Under the pieces are notes generated by a model, which was given only the letters and a program-made list of their open reading frames with translations, searched no databases and was not told the DNA's origin. A program made the translations under genes and the position numbers. This document shows, piece by piece, positions 10,779 through 21,715 of a DNA stretch of 64,000 nt. Each line of letters starts with the position of its first letter. The first letter of the stretch is position 1. The DNA is taken from positions 8,471,414 through 8,535,413 of the forward strand of contig BDGG01000002.1 of NCBI GenBank assembly GCA_001949185.1, in the 5' to 3' direction. Source of the DNA: Ramazzottius varieornatus. Taxonomy: Eukaryota; Tardigrada; Eutardigrada; Parachela; Ramazzottiidae.

Positions 10779-12334
10779 CAGCGGTGCCACGGCGTGATAG
10801 ACTTTGCGGAAGAGAATTTTTCTCCCACAAATGGCATTTTCATGACCATCGGCTCCTAAACGGGTCGGTCGGATCCGGGCAATTCGAACTTATACATGTA
10901 AAACTTGATGAGTGCAACGTACGTACAACGATCGAGCATCGGTTCGACTCGTGACGTCAGAGTCATGATTGCCGTTCCATAAGTATTTTCCGCAAAGTCC
11001 ATCACGCAGCGGCACTGCTGGATGCGCATTAAACTACTGTAGGAGAACTTCAGTACTCCCTTTTCACCCCGCATTATGCGTAGAGCCGAACGACATCTTA
11101 GGACGGGAAAGATGCGGTCACGTTTTACATTTACAAACATTCATCCCCACCCCGTAGTCACGTGACGCGAGTTACCGTCGATTAACACTGTAAGCCTCGG
11201 GCCGTCATTGTTCCCTTTCGCTATGCTGTAAGACCACGTGACCATGGCTGGCGATGCCTTTTCGTGCACTGCATAAGCTCGCAAGCCTGTTACAGCTTGC
11301 AATCTCCAGGTACAGTGAACTGTAGTGACTGTGCTATGACCCTGCGCCATCGAACGTACCTCGTCTCGACTGCAGTTACGAAGCTCCCGAACCTGAGCCG
11401 AGTGGACCTACGAAGCAATAACTGCGACCACAGATGGCGACCACCAGCAAGTGGCAAATACGATCTTACATGTTTTACTACAATGCACTACCGTATGCCA
11501 ACCGTACGCCAACCGTACAGTCTCAAAATTTTGATTGTATATTGTGTCCACTGTAGTATTGCACTTGCATGTAGGGTTATTAGAGTTAATTTTACACCAG
11601 CTGGTGTGACAGTTAGGTGATCAATGCGCTAATCAGCCCTCAAAACCGGATGGATGGCATGCCCTGAACTATGTTTGCAACTTGATGCCGCCGCGCCGCA
11701 TAAAACTATATTGTCTGTTGTTACACGGTATCAATCACAAAGCCCTCGTATTGCTGGTTAGCCCGATCGATAAATAGGGTAAAAAAAAGATCATAAAATA
11801 GCCTGAAACCTAACTGGTTTCAGGCCAGATACCTTCCGCCACCGCAGTATGCGCTTGGATGGTTGCAGACCTGACGCAGGTCTGATTATGAAACAGTGTT
11901 TCAGCTTAGTTTCTGGTCGGCCAAACCTGAGGACCTTCGCACGTCTGCTAAAACTCATGAACCATGACAAAAGTCAGGAACTCTGAAAATAATCGAGGGA
12001 TGCCCTTGAGCCCTGACGACCCTGGGAGAACACGCCCCCAAGGGGTCACGTTTCTGTACAAGGTTGGACCCCCAGCGAACGTTTTACTTGTAAAACGACA
12101 CCGAACACGACCCTCCATCTGAAACAAGTACAGAGCAGACATCTCACGTAACCATAGAAGCTCGCACCTGAGCGGATCTAGAAAGAGGAACAGAGAACAA
12201 CCCAGAAGACGGTTAGGCGTTAGAGCACTATTGGAAACCGGGCAAGAGTGCTCACTCCAACCGAGGCGACGTCGTCCAGCTTCATCGCTTGCGTAGACGC
12301 CGTTTTCTTCTGCACATCACCTGTAAGGAGGAGC
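10779..12334. other. intergenic, nothing supported
   Basis: Only short overlapping frames on both strands without domain signatures. No RNA gene recognised. Confidence 0.4.
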
Positions 12335-12892
12335 ATAGGCGGCCGGAACGGCAAAAATGAGGTTGGTAGTCTTCGAGCCTGTTCAGACCTTGCTTATTTT
12401 TAGACTGGGGAAATTTATCAATGTTACATCGATAAAATTTGCCAGTCTGAAAATAAGCAGACTCTGAACAGGGTCGCAGACAGGTTCCCATTTCGAATTC
12501 TCGCATCTGTGTTCAAAGGGCTGATAAACTGCAGGTGCGCACTTTGACGACATCCATCTGCGTACTGCCCCGCGACGCGCACCTGCAAGTCATACACTTG
12601 TGTAGAATTGTAATCAGGCTCGACGTGCAGTTTTTTAATTTGGTCAAAATTACAAAACTGCTTGTCGAGCCTGTTTAGAGCCTGCCTTTCTTAAGACTGG
12701 TGGATTTTACTAGTCACGGACTAGTCGAATTCCAAATGGGAGCCTGTCTGCGATTATGTTCAGAGTCTGCTTATTTTCAGACTGGCAAATTTTATCGATG
12801 TAAAATTGATAAATTTCCCCAGTCTAAAAATAAGCAAGGTCTGAACAGGCTCGAAGACTACCAACCTCATTTTTGCCGTTCCGGCCGCCTAT
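12335..12892. mobile_element. inverted-repeat element with 166-bp arms
   Basis: Arms 12335-12500 and 12727-12892 are near-identical inverted copies. Each arm is itself palindromic around AAATTTATCAAT/ATCGATAAAATTT, so the element can fold into a branched structure. The 226-bp spacer holds two further stems (GCAGGTGCGC..GCGCACCTGC and a 20-bp stem around 12614-12672). It encodes nothing; the mirrored minus- and plus-strand frames are by-products. Fragments elsewhere (8655, ~7075) show a dispersed family. Confidence 0.75.
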
Positions 12893-13339
12893 AAAAGAGG
12901 AGGTTGCAGAGGGAATCATAAAAAATGTGTGGCTCCTCAAGAACAGCCGCATGAGTGGTATTTGGCAGACGAAAACAAAACCCAACCAAGACGAACATGC
13001 TCACCGAAGTGGCCCAGTATAGAGATGTCAGCCCTCCGCTGCTTTCATCCCAACACCGTCTTCGAGAATCCAGTGACCTCATACCTCCAGAAAGTCCCCG
13101 TCATGATTCAAACCATGCAGAACAGGCAAAAAGACAGATTTGGTTACGGAAGAAGAAGATAACAGCCTCAACCAGACCGAAAATACATTATTTAGAGATG
13201 CCGTGCGGAACACGGCCAAATTTGAAAAGCAGGTCGCAAGAAAAACAACGAAAATCATCGAAGTTGGCCCAAGCGGCCATAGCGCACCATGTAACATGAT
13301 GCGCAGTCCCCTACTCCTCTAGCCGGTCCCCTGTACCGC
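12893..13339. other. short overlapping frames, no recognised gene
   Basis: Two overlapping plus-strand frames (12955-13299 and 13140-13322) are rich in charged residues but have no domain I know and no convincing splice partners. Confidence 0.3.
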
Positions 13340-13811
13340 TCGCCGGAAGAGTTTTTGGGGCGTATAGTAAGGCTGTTCGGGCCGTGAAGAGCGGGCCCAA
13401 TACTTGGCCGCGCCTCTTGAGCGCGCTATTCGTTCGAATCATTGAGGAATAATCTTGCATAAGCTGCACGTACAGCTGCAGAAAGGCATGCGAACTGTAC
13501 GGAAATTTGAAGCCCAAGCTGCGTAAAACATGACGGTCAGATGGTACTGTTTTGTATGCCAAAAGCGAGATGACTACGGATGTGACAGCAGAAAATGGGA
13601 CACAAACGAGTGCAACACTCGGTAAATTACAGTTTCCGGCGTTCTGATGGAATAATGTGCTGCGTTTCGGCACTTGTGCGTGCAATTAATTCACTACTGG
13701 TCCTCAATGACTCGATGAAAAAGCGCGCTCAAGAGGCGTGGCCAAGTTTCAGGCCCCTCAACACGGCCCAATCACAGCCTTGCTATGCGCTACGAAAGAT
13801 TTTCTGACGCC
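13340..13811. mobile_element. ~470-bp MITE with ~105-bp diverged inverted termini
   Basis: 13340-13447 and 13699-13811 are inverted copies sharing CGCCTCTTGAGCGCGCT, GGGCCGTG and TCATTGAGG with scattered differences. The interior (~250 bp) has no intact coding sequence. The divergence suggests an older insertion than the 12.3-kb element. Confidence 0.6.
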
Positions 13812-14104
13812 TCGAATTTTCGAGCTCTACCACTAGGACATGCTAAAGCAGGAAAGTGTTGGATGATGTTGAGCCTGTTGACACTACTACAGTGATGGCA
13901 TTTATAGCACAGTGACAGCGCGTAAAGTCGTTTGCGATGCATGCTCGGACCCGAATACTTGATTGCATCTGTTTACATTAGTTTTCGGCCAATATACGTT
14001 GTGTCGAGATAAAATATCTCTCGTAGAAAGATAGTCCAGCGTGTTCTACTATACGATCGCCATCATAAACGTTTCTTTGTGGAATCAATTTATCCATATA
14101 TCCG

Positions 14105-15088
14105 TTAAAGTTTGGAAAAGCTTGATGCTCGAGACAGTCCTGCAGATGTCTTCTTCCTGTACAGGCGTAGAAAAGCGCGGCGCATATCGGCACCGGCAAA
14201 CCCGAACACGATGGGATTCAGCACCGAGAGCGCTTAACTAGTCCAATAGATTAGCGCCAGGAAGAGGGGGTACGTGTCATGGGTTATGTGCTGCAGCACC
14301 TCACAGACCACCCACGGCAGCCAGGCGGTCACACATGCGCAAAACAGCACCGTCAGAACGAGGAAGGCTTGCCGGTCTTTCTGCCAGCGACACCGTCGGG
14401 CCAGTATGTCAGTTGCTCGGACTCCGCGCGTTCGATAGGAGTGGCCAATGTGGTGGACAAGGACGAGGTAGGATACGACAATGACGACAATTGGCGTGAA
14501 GATGTCCACCACGAAGATGACGAAAGAGTTGGCCCAGGGAGGCGCCTCTGCATTGTCTCACAGACAAGTGCGGTTGATGGACTGATTGGCAAAGTGTGTT
14601 CGAGTATAAATGAAGCCCGGTAACATGGAGGCGTACGTGACAAACCATCCGCTGATAATGATAACATATGACTTTTTCAGCGTGTTGTGTAGACGGTAGG
14701 ACAGCGGCCAAACAACGGCCCAAAGACAGTCGACAAGCACACCGACAAGGCCCCACAGACGGATAATGTCCACGCAGTAGTCGAACCACATCCAGATGGT
14801 ACAGTGAGTGTCGCTGAGCGGCCAGTAGCCGTAATAAGTGAAGACGGCATAGTATGGCAAGTCGATGGCACCTGTCAGGAAGTCGTGGACGGCAATATCT
14901 AACAGGTAATAGTTGAAGGGGCTCCGTAGACGGGGGCTTGCCATGAATAGCAGAATAACCAATAGATTCGTCACGATCGTTATCAATGTCAGAAGACCAA
15001 TGAGAACCATCACCCATAGCGGAGCGTGACTTTCAGGTTGCCAGATCGGCAGACTAAGGTCTGAATCGTTGACGAAGACCATAATCAT
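14105..15088 (-). pseudogene. rhodopsin-family (amine/muscarinic-like) GPCR with two in-frame stops
   Basis: One continuous minus-strand frame of 328 codons, intronless, covers TM1 to TM7. The ATG is at 15088. Visible family marks are the TM3 disulphide Cys in WPLSDTHC, the WPLSYR block after TM3, the TM6 stretch with WLPW, and NPIVF at the end of TM7 followed by a basic tail. The frame is interrupted by TGA at 14558-14560 (second extracellular loop, after NRTCL) and by TAA at 14234-14236 (TM7, after IYWTS). The DRY motif that follows TM3 reads DCL. No splice pair could remove either stop while keeping the helices. With two single-codon lesions and the rest intact, this looks like a recently dead receptor. 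Stop-codon readthrough or a sequencing error at both sites is less likely. Confidence 0.8.
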
Positions 15089-15587
15089 TCACCAGAATAT
15101 TAGAATTCAGACTGAATATACCGCTCTTCGGGTTGCGGAAAATTCTGGACTAAAAGCCGTAAGAAGTAGCATCATCTGTTACGGGGCTGCAACGAGGAAA
15201 TAGGTTAGGACAGTGAAAATCATGCAGGAGATTCGAGAAACTGCGCAACAAAAATAGCTGGCGGCTCAGCGCCGACGGATGCAACTTTTGCTGTTTAATG
15301 CCCGGGTCTACCGATGGGATCGCTCGTTGTTTCAGGATTGACGAACGAGTGCAGTGAAACGGCATTTGAAGCCGCATCGTAAAACAAAAACACACCGTTC
15401 TGCATGTTTACATCTGGCTTCCAACACAGCTGGTCCTGTACAGCAGCCACTTCGCAATCGACCGGCAAGCACCAAGATTTTATAGATCCCGCCAGACAGA
15501 TTCTCCGACTCTATCGGCTTTTTCTTTTCGCTAAGGGGTTTGGTTTCGATGACGGTGGCTGGTGTCGACGTCAGTGCTCTCAAAAGT

Positions 15588-15720
15588 ACGATATACCGAT
15601 ATCGCAGACAACACATAGATATCGATACTACACGATCGAAAAAATATCGATATCGAAACACCGATATCAGAAAATATCGGAACATTCGATACGATGTCGA
15701 CCAATATCGCATCGAAAAAC
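15588..15720. repeat. cluster of ATATCG/CGATAT motifs
   Basis: At least nine copies of GATATCG-, ATATCGATA- or CGATATC-like words within ~130 bp, with irregular spacing and in both orientations because the core is palindromic. No coding frame is supported. Confidence 0.6.
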
Positions 15721-18700
15721 CGAAAAATTCAAAGAATATCCCTAGTCAGACGAAAACCGCTTTTCGAATAGGGCTCACGTCTCAAAAAATAGAAATTAAG
15801 TTCCACTTTCACGGAACATTCGTAAACTGTTTGAAGATCTTACTCAAGAAAGGACAAGCTTGCGATTAACTTTACGCCCGTCGCCATGCTGAAAATTGGT
15901 ACACGAACAACGAGAAATTATGGGCCAGTTAAAATTTTGGCCAAGGCTTTTCGCTACGGCGTTGCGGAGGCATGTACGTACGCGACTCATCCGCACTAAG
16001 GTACTTTCTGTCACTTTTCTACGGTTGGATTTCTGTTGCTCGCCTTTTATTTCGTACTAAATTGTGTACACGGAGGGAGAGGAAGTTTGGGCCAGTAAAA
16101 AGTTTGGAGGAGTAAAAAGTTTGGAACAGGCGGAAAAGACGGCAAATTGAAAATTCAATCGTAGAAAACTGTCAAAAAATGCATTGGTGTGAATTGCACA
16201 TGTACGTAGGAACTTCGTTCCGCTGTTTCGGAATGGCCCGTTCCAATCTTTTTGTTTTTCCAAACTTTCCCTTCGTGCGTGTATCAATTTTCGCATAGGC
16301 ACAGCGCAGACGCGGAAAGGATAACCGGAAAACCATGGAAGCATGGCTCCCGGTAACCACCGTACCCGCAAATGGGAGAGTGATCGGAATCGAAACAGGG
16401 AAGCATGAGGCTTGTCGATAGACCCAAAGTTTTTCCGCTTCGGTGGCTTCGGCCAAGCGAAAGCTACCTGGTGCGTTGGGTCTTCACTGTCTGACGATCC
16501 CCTTGTGAGAGTCGTCTCTGACAACTAAGTCACGAAATTCCCCTCCCTAAAACCTCGCGGAAAAATCAACCAAACTCGTTCTCGATGGGTGTCAGTGGTT
16601 TTTTCTGGATGTGCGTTCATCTCATAAAGACTTTTCTTACTGGTTGACAATAACTCAAGTGGGTTTGTACCGTGACATCAGTGAGTGCCAATAATATCTT
16701 CGGGCTTTACTGGATGACAATGTTTTGTCATACCGAATTGCTAATGTAGCTTTAGCAGTGTGAAGGCGGGCTGCCCTTAACAGCTCCCAAGGAGTTCGCA
16801 TCAGTCAGCGATCAAGGAAGCAATATGACTAACTTTGGAGATCAACTATCCGCAGAACTGACTACCCAGAGGAGAGTTTTGCACGATGATCAACCAGCCG
16901 TAATATTAACTGATCGATACATCCTTCCATGAAGTTCATTAAGATAACACCCAACGGCACTTGCGAAAACCTTTGCAGAGCTTCTCAAGTGAGCTTCAGT
17001 CTCGAATAACATTGTTCAAGGACGTCACGACCATCAAAAATGCGTTGAAAGTCACGGACATGACCAGGGAGGCAAGGATTTGCCATTACAGAAGTCTAAC
17101 GAGGGGGGGGGGTCCAGGGCGTGGCCGAATTTTGGTGGTCACCTGCGCTCGACCACTTGACCAATCGTCATCAGAACGGAATTTCTACCATTCTGTCAAC
17201 GCAGGTTGATTGACCGTCCTTTACGAGGCATGGTAAAAGTTTGCTCATCAACCCTGAACCACTCAGTGCGACCCCGGACAAAATCTTGGCTCTTACATGC
17301 ACCGGTAATCGGGTAGGACATCCCGGTTAGGCGGGGAGACCATTAACAGGTGCAAGCAAGACATCATATACACTGAACAAGGTAAGATTCGATCTTGCCT
17401 GGGTTTTTAGAGGGTGGTCCAGGGAGAGGTCCACGTGCGCAAAGCAAGCTGTGCTTTCACGAAGTGATAGTTCATTTTCATTTTCAACGAACGTTGTAAC
17501 TTCCAGCTCAGATTTATTTTTCGTTTCCGAGTCTTCTTGAATCGTTTCCGTGCTGCAGCATCTTCTTTTGGGTCAACACCTATCACGTCATGGACTGCAT
17601 GTCTCTCGAGGCAAAGGATTCTGATTTCGGTACTTACCATAGTAGCCAGATGCGCAACTTCTTGCGATCGTGGACCAGTTGTGGTAAGTCAAATTAATTT
17701 GAATCATTGTGTTTACTCTCTCGTTAGCTCCGTATATTCCCCGATGCTTATCAAGTTTGCTGACAAATAACTACTATTTTCAGACTCCGGCTGCCTTGAC
17801 CGAACATCAGAACTCGCGGATTCCTCGGATTTCTTGGATCGATGCTGTTTCTCAGCTGCGCAAACCTTTTCTTCTTAGATCTTCCAATATCTTGGCATTT
17901 TGTCTTCTAGTTGGATCCTAGAAAGTATCCCAAGCTGTTATGTACTGTTCAACGATCTTATTAAAGCTTCATTCTTGATCTCATGATTACGCAACCTTGC
18001 ATCTTTTTGAATTTTTGCATCTTTCCGAAGTTCTTTCCCCTTGTCGCGTACCAAATTAATAAAATATTTCGACGATTTATCACCATGTAGACACATACCC
18101 TAAATAGGCATGGACGAGCTCCACGGTGCACGGCCTCGTGGGTCGTCACTGGTACTATGGACCACCCTGTGGGTTCTCGATGCATTTACCCTAGACACAC
18201 CTATGGAACAATCTGCCAAGCTTTCAATGCTTGAGATTTCCGACCCTGGGTGGATACATGGATGAGCACGGCGTCCATCCCTGCATCCATGTATAAAACT
18301 TGGGAATAATATCGCATTGTATACAATCCATCTGTGCTGGAAACTTTTTTTCCCGTTCACGGCAGGGCCCGAACAAACTGCATGACAAATCCAAATGTCC
18401 GAGCAGAAGACGGCTATCCCCGTCGTCTGCAGTCCGTATCCCCAGAAAGAACAGTAACTTATCTGATAGTGTAGAAAGTTAGGAACTGATCGTTATATCG
18501 GTGGGGAAGATGCAGTTCACGGGTAGACCAAAGAGCGTCAAGCTTTGTACCGTACGGTAATACGGACCAGCGATGGACAGATGCCTAATATAAAAAATAC
18601 CGCAGTTGTCTCGTACTACCTGCCATGAGTAGCTAAAACGGGCAATTTGGTCATCGACGAGTATATCTTGTCTGTACTAATCAGGAGGCCTGGTGCTCGA

Positions 18701-19224
18701 ACGACATTCGAGACGGTTTTTCAAGACTAAAAAATATGATTAATCGATTGCCGTGTTTCCGTCGGGCTGTAGCTTGATGTTGAGAAGCCGTTGCGTGTTT
18801 TTGGTATTTCACTGGGTAAATCACCCGTCCATCGCTGATACAGACCATTCACTACCGGCTCAGGCCCGGCAAAACACGCCCCCACCCCTGCGCACGAGAT
18901 GTGGCCGGCTATAACTGGCTGTCATAACATGTCAGGTAAACAACGTTACTTTGCATGGGAATCAAAATAAAAAAGAGATTCCGTGGGTCATAATTCACTT
19001 TGAATGGCATTCAATTGCTGCACGTACAAAGTGGTTTGCCCGAAGCGGACATCATCATCATCGCTTTCCGAATGACGGAAGGTATGGGCCGAGATGCATG
19101 AAGTGTCAAGGCCGTTGGCTCTTCCACGCTCTTCACATCAGACAACTCGTCAAATAATTCTAGTATCAGACGTCGCACAGCAGAAGCGTTGTGTACGCAA
19201 CTGTGCTCTTACTTTGGCCTTAAA
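15721..19224. other. long gene-poor stretch
   Basis: Contains the dispersed repeat copy at about 16128-16195, a G10 run at 17103-17112 and a small stem around CATGGATG...CATCCATG near 18255-18295. Short basic frames (for example minus 17407-17640) have no recognisable domain. The last few hundred bases may hold the promoter of the glycine-rich gene. Confidence 0.35.
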
Positions 19225-20536
19225 ATGTGGGCTTCCGCAAGTTCCATCCCTTTTCTGCTTACCCTGTTGCGTCTTGGATCGGCCCAGATGGGTGGAGGAA
19301 TGGGAGGAATGGGTGGAATGGGTGGAATGGGTGGAATGGGTGGAATGGGTGGCGGGATGGGCGGTTTCGGTGGCGGCATGGGTGGAATGGGTGGCGGGAT
19401 GGGTGGCTTCGGAGGAGGATTAGGTGGTATGGGAGGCTACGGTGGTGGTAACCTACCTGGCGGATACGGTAGCGGTGGATATGGTGGAGGAGCAGCTTCG
19501 GCCGGTGGACCTTACGCTGGAGCTGGAGACCCCTCCGGAGGAGGGTATGGCGGCGGCGAAACGGGAGGTTATGGAGGTGGTGCAGGAGGCGATGGAGGAG
19601 CGTCGATACCCAACTACGGATATGGTGGATATCCGGGTCGTGGAGGATTCAGCGGTTACTGGGAACCCGGTGTCAAACCTGTACCGTTGGCTCTTCAAGG
19701 CTGGGGTCTCTGTAAGTAATGCTGAAACCTTCCAGTCCCGACGTGGTAGAACTGTTCGTCACAAAATATTCCTGTTGGATGAGACTTTTGTGATATATAT
19801 CTTTGAAAATGCAGGATTTTAGAGGATTTTTTAACTGGTTTTTTCAGTTATTCCTCGACCACCGATTGAGATTACCACGCCGACGACGACCCGTGCAACA
19901 ACTCCGGCGCCGGCAGCCAACACCACGCGAGCGGCTACCACGGTTGCTCCGACCACCGTTACTACTCCTCGCGTAACAACCGGAGCGACGGGCATCGGGA
20001 ACTCTACTGGAGGGACTGGAGGAACCGGTGGTACCGGGTCAGGTGGCACTGGTTCAGGTGGAACGGGTGGTGGAGGAACAGGTGGCAGTGGAGGTGCAGG
20101 TAACGGAGGAAGCGGTGGCACTGGCAGCGGAGGCACGGGCGGGTCCGGAAGTTCATCGGGTACGGGAGGTTCGAGCGGAGCAAGCGGAGGTGGTGGCGCC
20201 GGCGGTGGCGGTGGCGGCGGTGGTGGCGCTGGCCTTCGTCGCTTGCCCGAGCTCTTCACCGTCAACGGCAAACGTGTCATGGTAGTTTCAGTGGATGACA
20301 ACGATGCTGCCATGGGTGGTGGAATGGACAAGGTGGCAGAGATATCCCCTGACCTGGAAGGGGACATGTCAAAAGCCAACACCGAGCCCGCTAGGCCCTG
20401 CATCCCGTCGGATACTCCGACCGCCACCGGTATGTGTGTCATGGAGAATTTGGTGGCTCAAGCTTGTTCCAACATGATTGTAGCCACTTCGAGAAACTGT
20501 GCCGGAAACCAGTTTTGTTGTTTCGCTGACCGCTAG
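19225..20536 (+). CDS. secreted Gly/Thr-rich protein with C-terminal six-cysteine module
   Basis: Two exons, 19225-19711 and 19848-20536, joined in phase (GTAAGT donor, TTTTTTCAG acceptor), give 391 residues. The ATG at 19225 opens a signal peptide of about 21 residues ending GSAQ. Next comes a Gly-rich block with MGG and FGG repeats and tyrosines, then, in exon 2, a Thr/Pro/Ala linker and a GGTGGSG-type repeat block. The C-terminal ~70 residues are different in character: acidic, then six Cys spaced C-x11-C-x9-C-x10-C-x5-CC at the very end. The terminal CC recalls clip-type modules, but the match is loose. Such proteins are typical of cuticle, glue or other extracellular matrices; the role here is inference. 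Confidence 0.75.
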
Positions 20537-20822
20537 ATTTCCAACATCTCAGACCCAGCTACTTAAGTTTTCTATTTTCTGTTTTGAAGTCAAAGGCGCA
20601 GAATTACTGTACAGCATAAAAAGCAAGAGAAGTATGCATGAATGCGAAAATTTGTCAAGTGGAATCTACGGAGGTACCACTCAAGTTCATTGTCGGCAGA
20701 GCCGTAAAAAGCGGAAATTCTAACACGGTTCGTCGGATTATGAAATGACGGCAGATTAGAGATGTCTAGATGGATGCATTGACAAAAAAGAAAAAATTGC
20801 CCGGAAAATCAATCTCTTCTTT

Positions 20823-21715
20823 CTATTGTTCGCGCAGTCTTGCGAGACGTTCAGTCAACTCATCCTGCTCTTTGGAGGCTTGTGTCGAGGCCCCGACGGC
20901 GTTTCCCACGCCGACCGACCCAGCTTGCGGTAGCTCCATGTTGAGCTCGAGGCCGGCCTCATCGGCCACCTTCAGCATCAGCTGGTCCACGTCGGCCGTA
21001 GGTACCGTTAGAGTGCTGGTGTTGCTCATCGTACCCTCCATCACTTGCGACTGGACATCCAGGTCCTCAAACTGCTGCTCGAACTTGTCCATCAAGGATG
21101 ATATTTGCTCCAGGTTCATGGAACGCATGGCGGCGTCCATTGCCTTGACTACGCCTACAACGTAAATCAAACCAATAGGAAACTCAGCTGTCTCTGTCGA
21201 CCAATCAGGAACTATAAGACCGCCCGACTGGCACATCCTTCATCGCAACAAGACTGTGCAACAAGACTGTGTATCAAGGCTGTGCCAGCCACGTTTTCAT
21301 TCAGTCACGCATGATCTCATCAGTCAGCTTGCTATTTGAAACGCAGCATACCATAGCATTATCGCAACCTATGACATCACAGACCTATTTTTCAATGTTC
21401 ACGGTTGACGTTTCTGACTGCACACTCACCTCCCATGCTCTGCGTCACTTTCTTGGTAGCCACGGCGGACTGAACTCTGGAAGAAACAGCGTCAATTCTG
21501 GCGCTCATGCGGAGGAAGTTTAAGGACTGGTTCTTTTGACGGATAGCATTTTCTGCGTGGATGCGAGCCACCTCCAAGTTGTTCTTCTGTATGGCCTTCT
21601 TCAGCTTGTCCTTCTCGACTTTCTCCTCCTTGTCGCACTTCTTCGCGTATCTGTCCATCTCTTTCGCGGCGAACTTCAGGTTAAAAAGGTGCTTTTCCAT
21701 CATGGCTGTCGACAT
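20823..21715 (-). CDS. CHMP1: charged multivesicular body protein 1 (ESCRT-III)
   Basis: Two exons, 21430-21715 and 20823-21154, join in phase 1 across a 275-nt intron (GTGAGT..TTGTAG), giving 205 residues, the usual CHMP1 length. The N-terminal half is basic and helical (MEKHLFNLKFAAKEMDR), as in membrane-binding ESCRT-III helices. The C-terminal half is acidic and ends with DELTERLARLREQ, the MIT-interacting motif that binds the Vps4 AAA ATPase. ESCRT-III drives inward-budding membrane scission at endosomes, the midbody and the nuclear envelope, and CHMP1 is an accessory subunit that recruits Vps4. It is tail-to-tail with the glycine-rich gene, about 290 bp apart. It looks fully functional. 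Confidence 0.93.

Noticed and set aside
12282-12894. Mirrored ~70-codon frames on both arms of the 12.3-kb element
   Set aside because: By-products of the inverted repeat with no domain or splice signals.
17103-17112. G10 homopolymer as a G-quadruplex
   Set aside because: A single run without further G tracts nearby; no quadruplex pattern.
17407-17640. Minus-strand basic 77-codon frame
   Set aside because: Lys/Arg-rich but with no domain, start context or splice partner.
19831-20442. Minus-strand 203-codon proline-rich frame
   Set aside because: It is the complement of the Gly-rich exon 2 of the secreted protein; GGN codons read backwards give Pro. No independent support.
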